From positions 1 through 6,309 of the forward strand of contig JBNKLQ010000319.1 in NCBI GenBank assembly GCA_050292445.1: DNA of 6,309 nucleotides, in the 5' to 3' direction. The notes under the pieces were generated by a model. That model saw only the letters and a list, made by a program, of their open reading frames with translations. It had not been told where the DNA came from and made no database searches. Position numbers and translations under genes: made by a program. This document shows positions 5,873-6,309 of the stretch, one piece after another. How positions within the stretch are numbered: position 1 is the stretch's first letter; the number at the start of each line of letters is the position of its first letter. This stretch comes from Leptofilum sp050292445 (GTDB lineage Bacteria; Chloroflexota; Anaerolineae; Promineifilales; Promineifilaceae).

Positions 5873-6094
5873 TTAATCCTCCTGGACCCCGTCTATCCAA
5901 AACAGTTCATCCAAACCCTTGTGCAACACACGCGCCAGCATCAGGCACAGTTTGATAGTCGGGTTGTATTTATCACTTTCAATTAAACCAATCGTCTGCC
6001 GGGTGACGCTGACCTGGTCCGCCAATTCCTGCTGCGTCAAGTCTGCTTCAATCCGGGCAATCTTTACCTTGTTACCAATCTGAATATCACGCAT
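5873..6094 (-). CDS. XRE-family helix-turn-helix transcriptional regulator
   Basis: A 73-residue Cro/C1-type DNA-binding protein made up of almost nothing but the HTH_3 domain. The pattern LTQQELADQVSVTRQTIGLI (19-38) gives helix 2 at about 20-27 and the recognition helix RQTIGLIES at 32-40. DKYNPTIKLCLMLARVL (41-57) and LDELFWIDG (61-69) complete the five-helix fold. The closing LDELFW is typical of the small subgroup of autonomous XRE repressors found beside membrane protein genes. There is no sensor or ligand domain, so any signal must come from a partner, and the coupled membrane protein is the obvious candidate. It starts at the ATG at 6094, about 37 bases from the predicted transcription start. 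The Shine-Dalgarno is weak (GGAT about ten bases upstream). Confidence 0.93.
   Translation of the reverse strand: MRDIQIGNKVKIARIEADLTQQELADQVSVTRQTIGLIESDKYNPTIKLCLMLARVLHKGLDELFWIDGVQED
5878..5883 (-). promoter_or_regulatory. Ribosome binding site of the four-helix membrane protein
   Basis: AGGAGG on the minus strand, six bases before the ATG at 5871 and located inside the last codons of the XRE gene. It supports coupled translation of the pair and decides the start of the second gene. Confidence 0.85.
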
Positions 6095-6119
6095 AATCTT
6101 GATCCATTCGCTTTATTAC

Positions 6120-6178
6120 GTTTGCAAACATAGCGAGATTGTAAACTATATATTGCATAATGTCAATTATATTTTGCA
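6120..6178. promoter_or_regulatory. Candidate operators: three phased TTGCA motifs over the XRE promoter
   Basis: GTTTGCAAAC (6120-6129) is a perfect 10-bp palindrome just downstream of the predicted transcription start. Two further TTGCA cores occur at 6153-6157 (in the promoter spacer) and 6174-6178 (upstream of the -35). On the minus strand the last two are the related words ATGCAAAATATA and ATGCAATATATA flanking the -35, exactly 21 bases apart. The core-to-core distances of 31 and 21 bases are about three and two helical turns, so all three would face the same side. That is what an autorepressing XRE protein would need. The sites are seen; the binding is inferred. Confidence 0.45.
6138..6166 (-). 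promoter_or_regulatory. Sigma-70 type promoter of the XRE/membrane protein operon
   Basis: Read on the minus strand: TTGACA (6166-6161, a perfect -35), a 17-base spacer, then TACAAT (6143-6138, five of six to the -10 consensus). The predicted start is near 6131, leaving a leader of about 37 bases. It lies in a strongly AT-rich region immediately upstream of the regulator, exactly where its promoter should be. Confidence 0.8.
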
Positions 6179-6180
6179 TT

Positions 6181-6309
6181 TTTATTATATTTATACGATT
6201 TTCTATGAATTTTAGAAGTTTAAATGGATTTCTGAACTATTTAAAGAATATCGAGCTCGTAAAATGGAAAAATGATTGCACGGTAACGGGCTGGGATCGG
6301 GCCCATGGC
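6181..6309. other. AT-rich intergenic stretch with no supported gene
   Basis: Up to about 6260 the sequence is strongly AT-rich with no usable frame. The last 30 bases turn GC-rich, which may be the edge of a neighbouring gene. All three minus-strand frames happen to be open to the window edge and the longest possible tail is only about 30 codons, so no coding call is possible. CGAGCTCG (6252-6259) is an 8-bp palindrome of no evident role. Confidence 0.5.

Noticed and set aside
6241..6309. Minus-strand frame open to the right edge, ending at 6241
   Set aside because: It has only 22 codons, and the other two minus frames are also open there, so openness carries no information; no family pattern is visible.

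Overview
The window carries seven protein genes and looks like a stretch of chromosome from an environmental bacterium, most likely a Chloroflexota lineage of the Anaerolineae type. That placement is an inference from style: moderate GC, the octamer ACGGCCGT recurring far above chance inside genes, and short AT-rich spacers each built from one small word repeated in both orientations. No rRNA, tRNA, CRISPR array, transposase or phage gene is visible.

Left block (1-3713, all + strand): two tandem PlsC-type lysophospholipid acyltransferases (the first cut by the window edge), then a short-chain dehydrogenase/reductase, then an FAD-dependent oxidase of the DprE1 family. The last two look like the two halves of a DprE1/DprE2-type epimerase. 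In mycobacteria this pair converts decaprenyl-phospho-ribose to decaprenyl-phospho-arabinose by oxidation and re-reduction at C2'. Together the block reads as an envelope-lipid or polyprenyl-sugar locus, though the substrate here is unknown. The oxidase keeps the family His and Lys but has Ala where mycobacterial DprE1 has the Cys attacked by benzothiazinones.

Middle (3816-5375, +): a 519-residue secreted/membrane-anchored protein of unknown function, with a signal peptide, three predicted membrane segments and a long charged helical domain. It has its own strong ribosome binding site and sits behind a spacer that can fold in several mutually exclusive ways. A perfect 14-bp inverted repeat lies after it, between convergent genes.

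Right block (6094-5452, - strand): a small XRE-type repressor and a four-helix membrane protein, separated by one base and translationally coupled. They are driven by a near-consensus sigma-70 promoter overlapped by helically phased TTGCA motifs that are good candidates for autoregulatory operators. The last ~130 bases hold no gene I can support.
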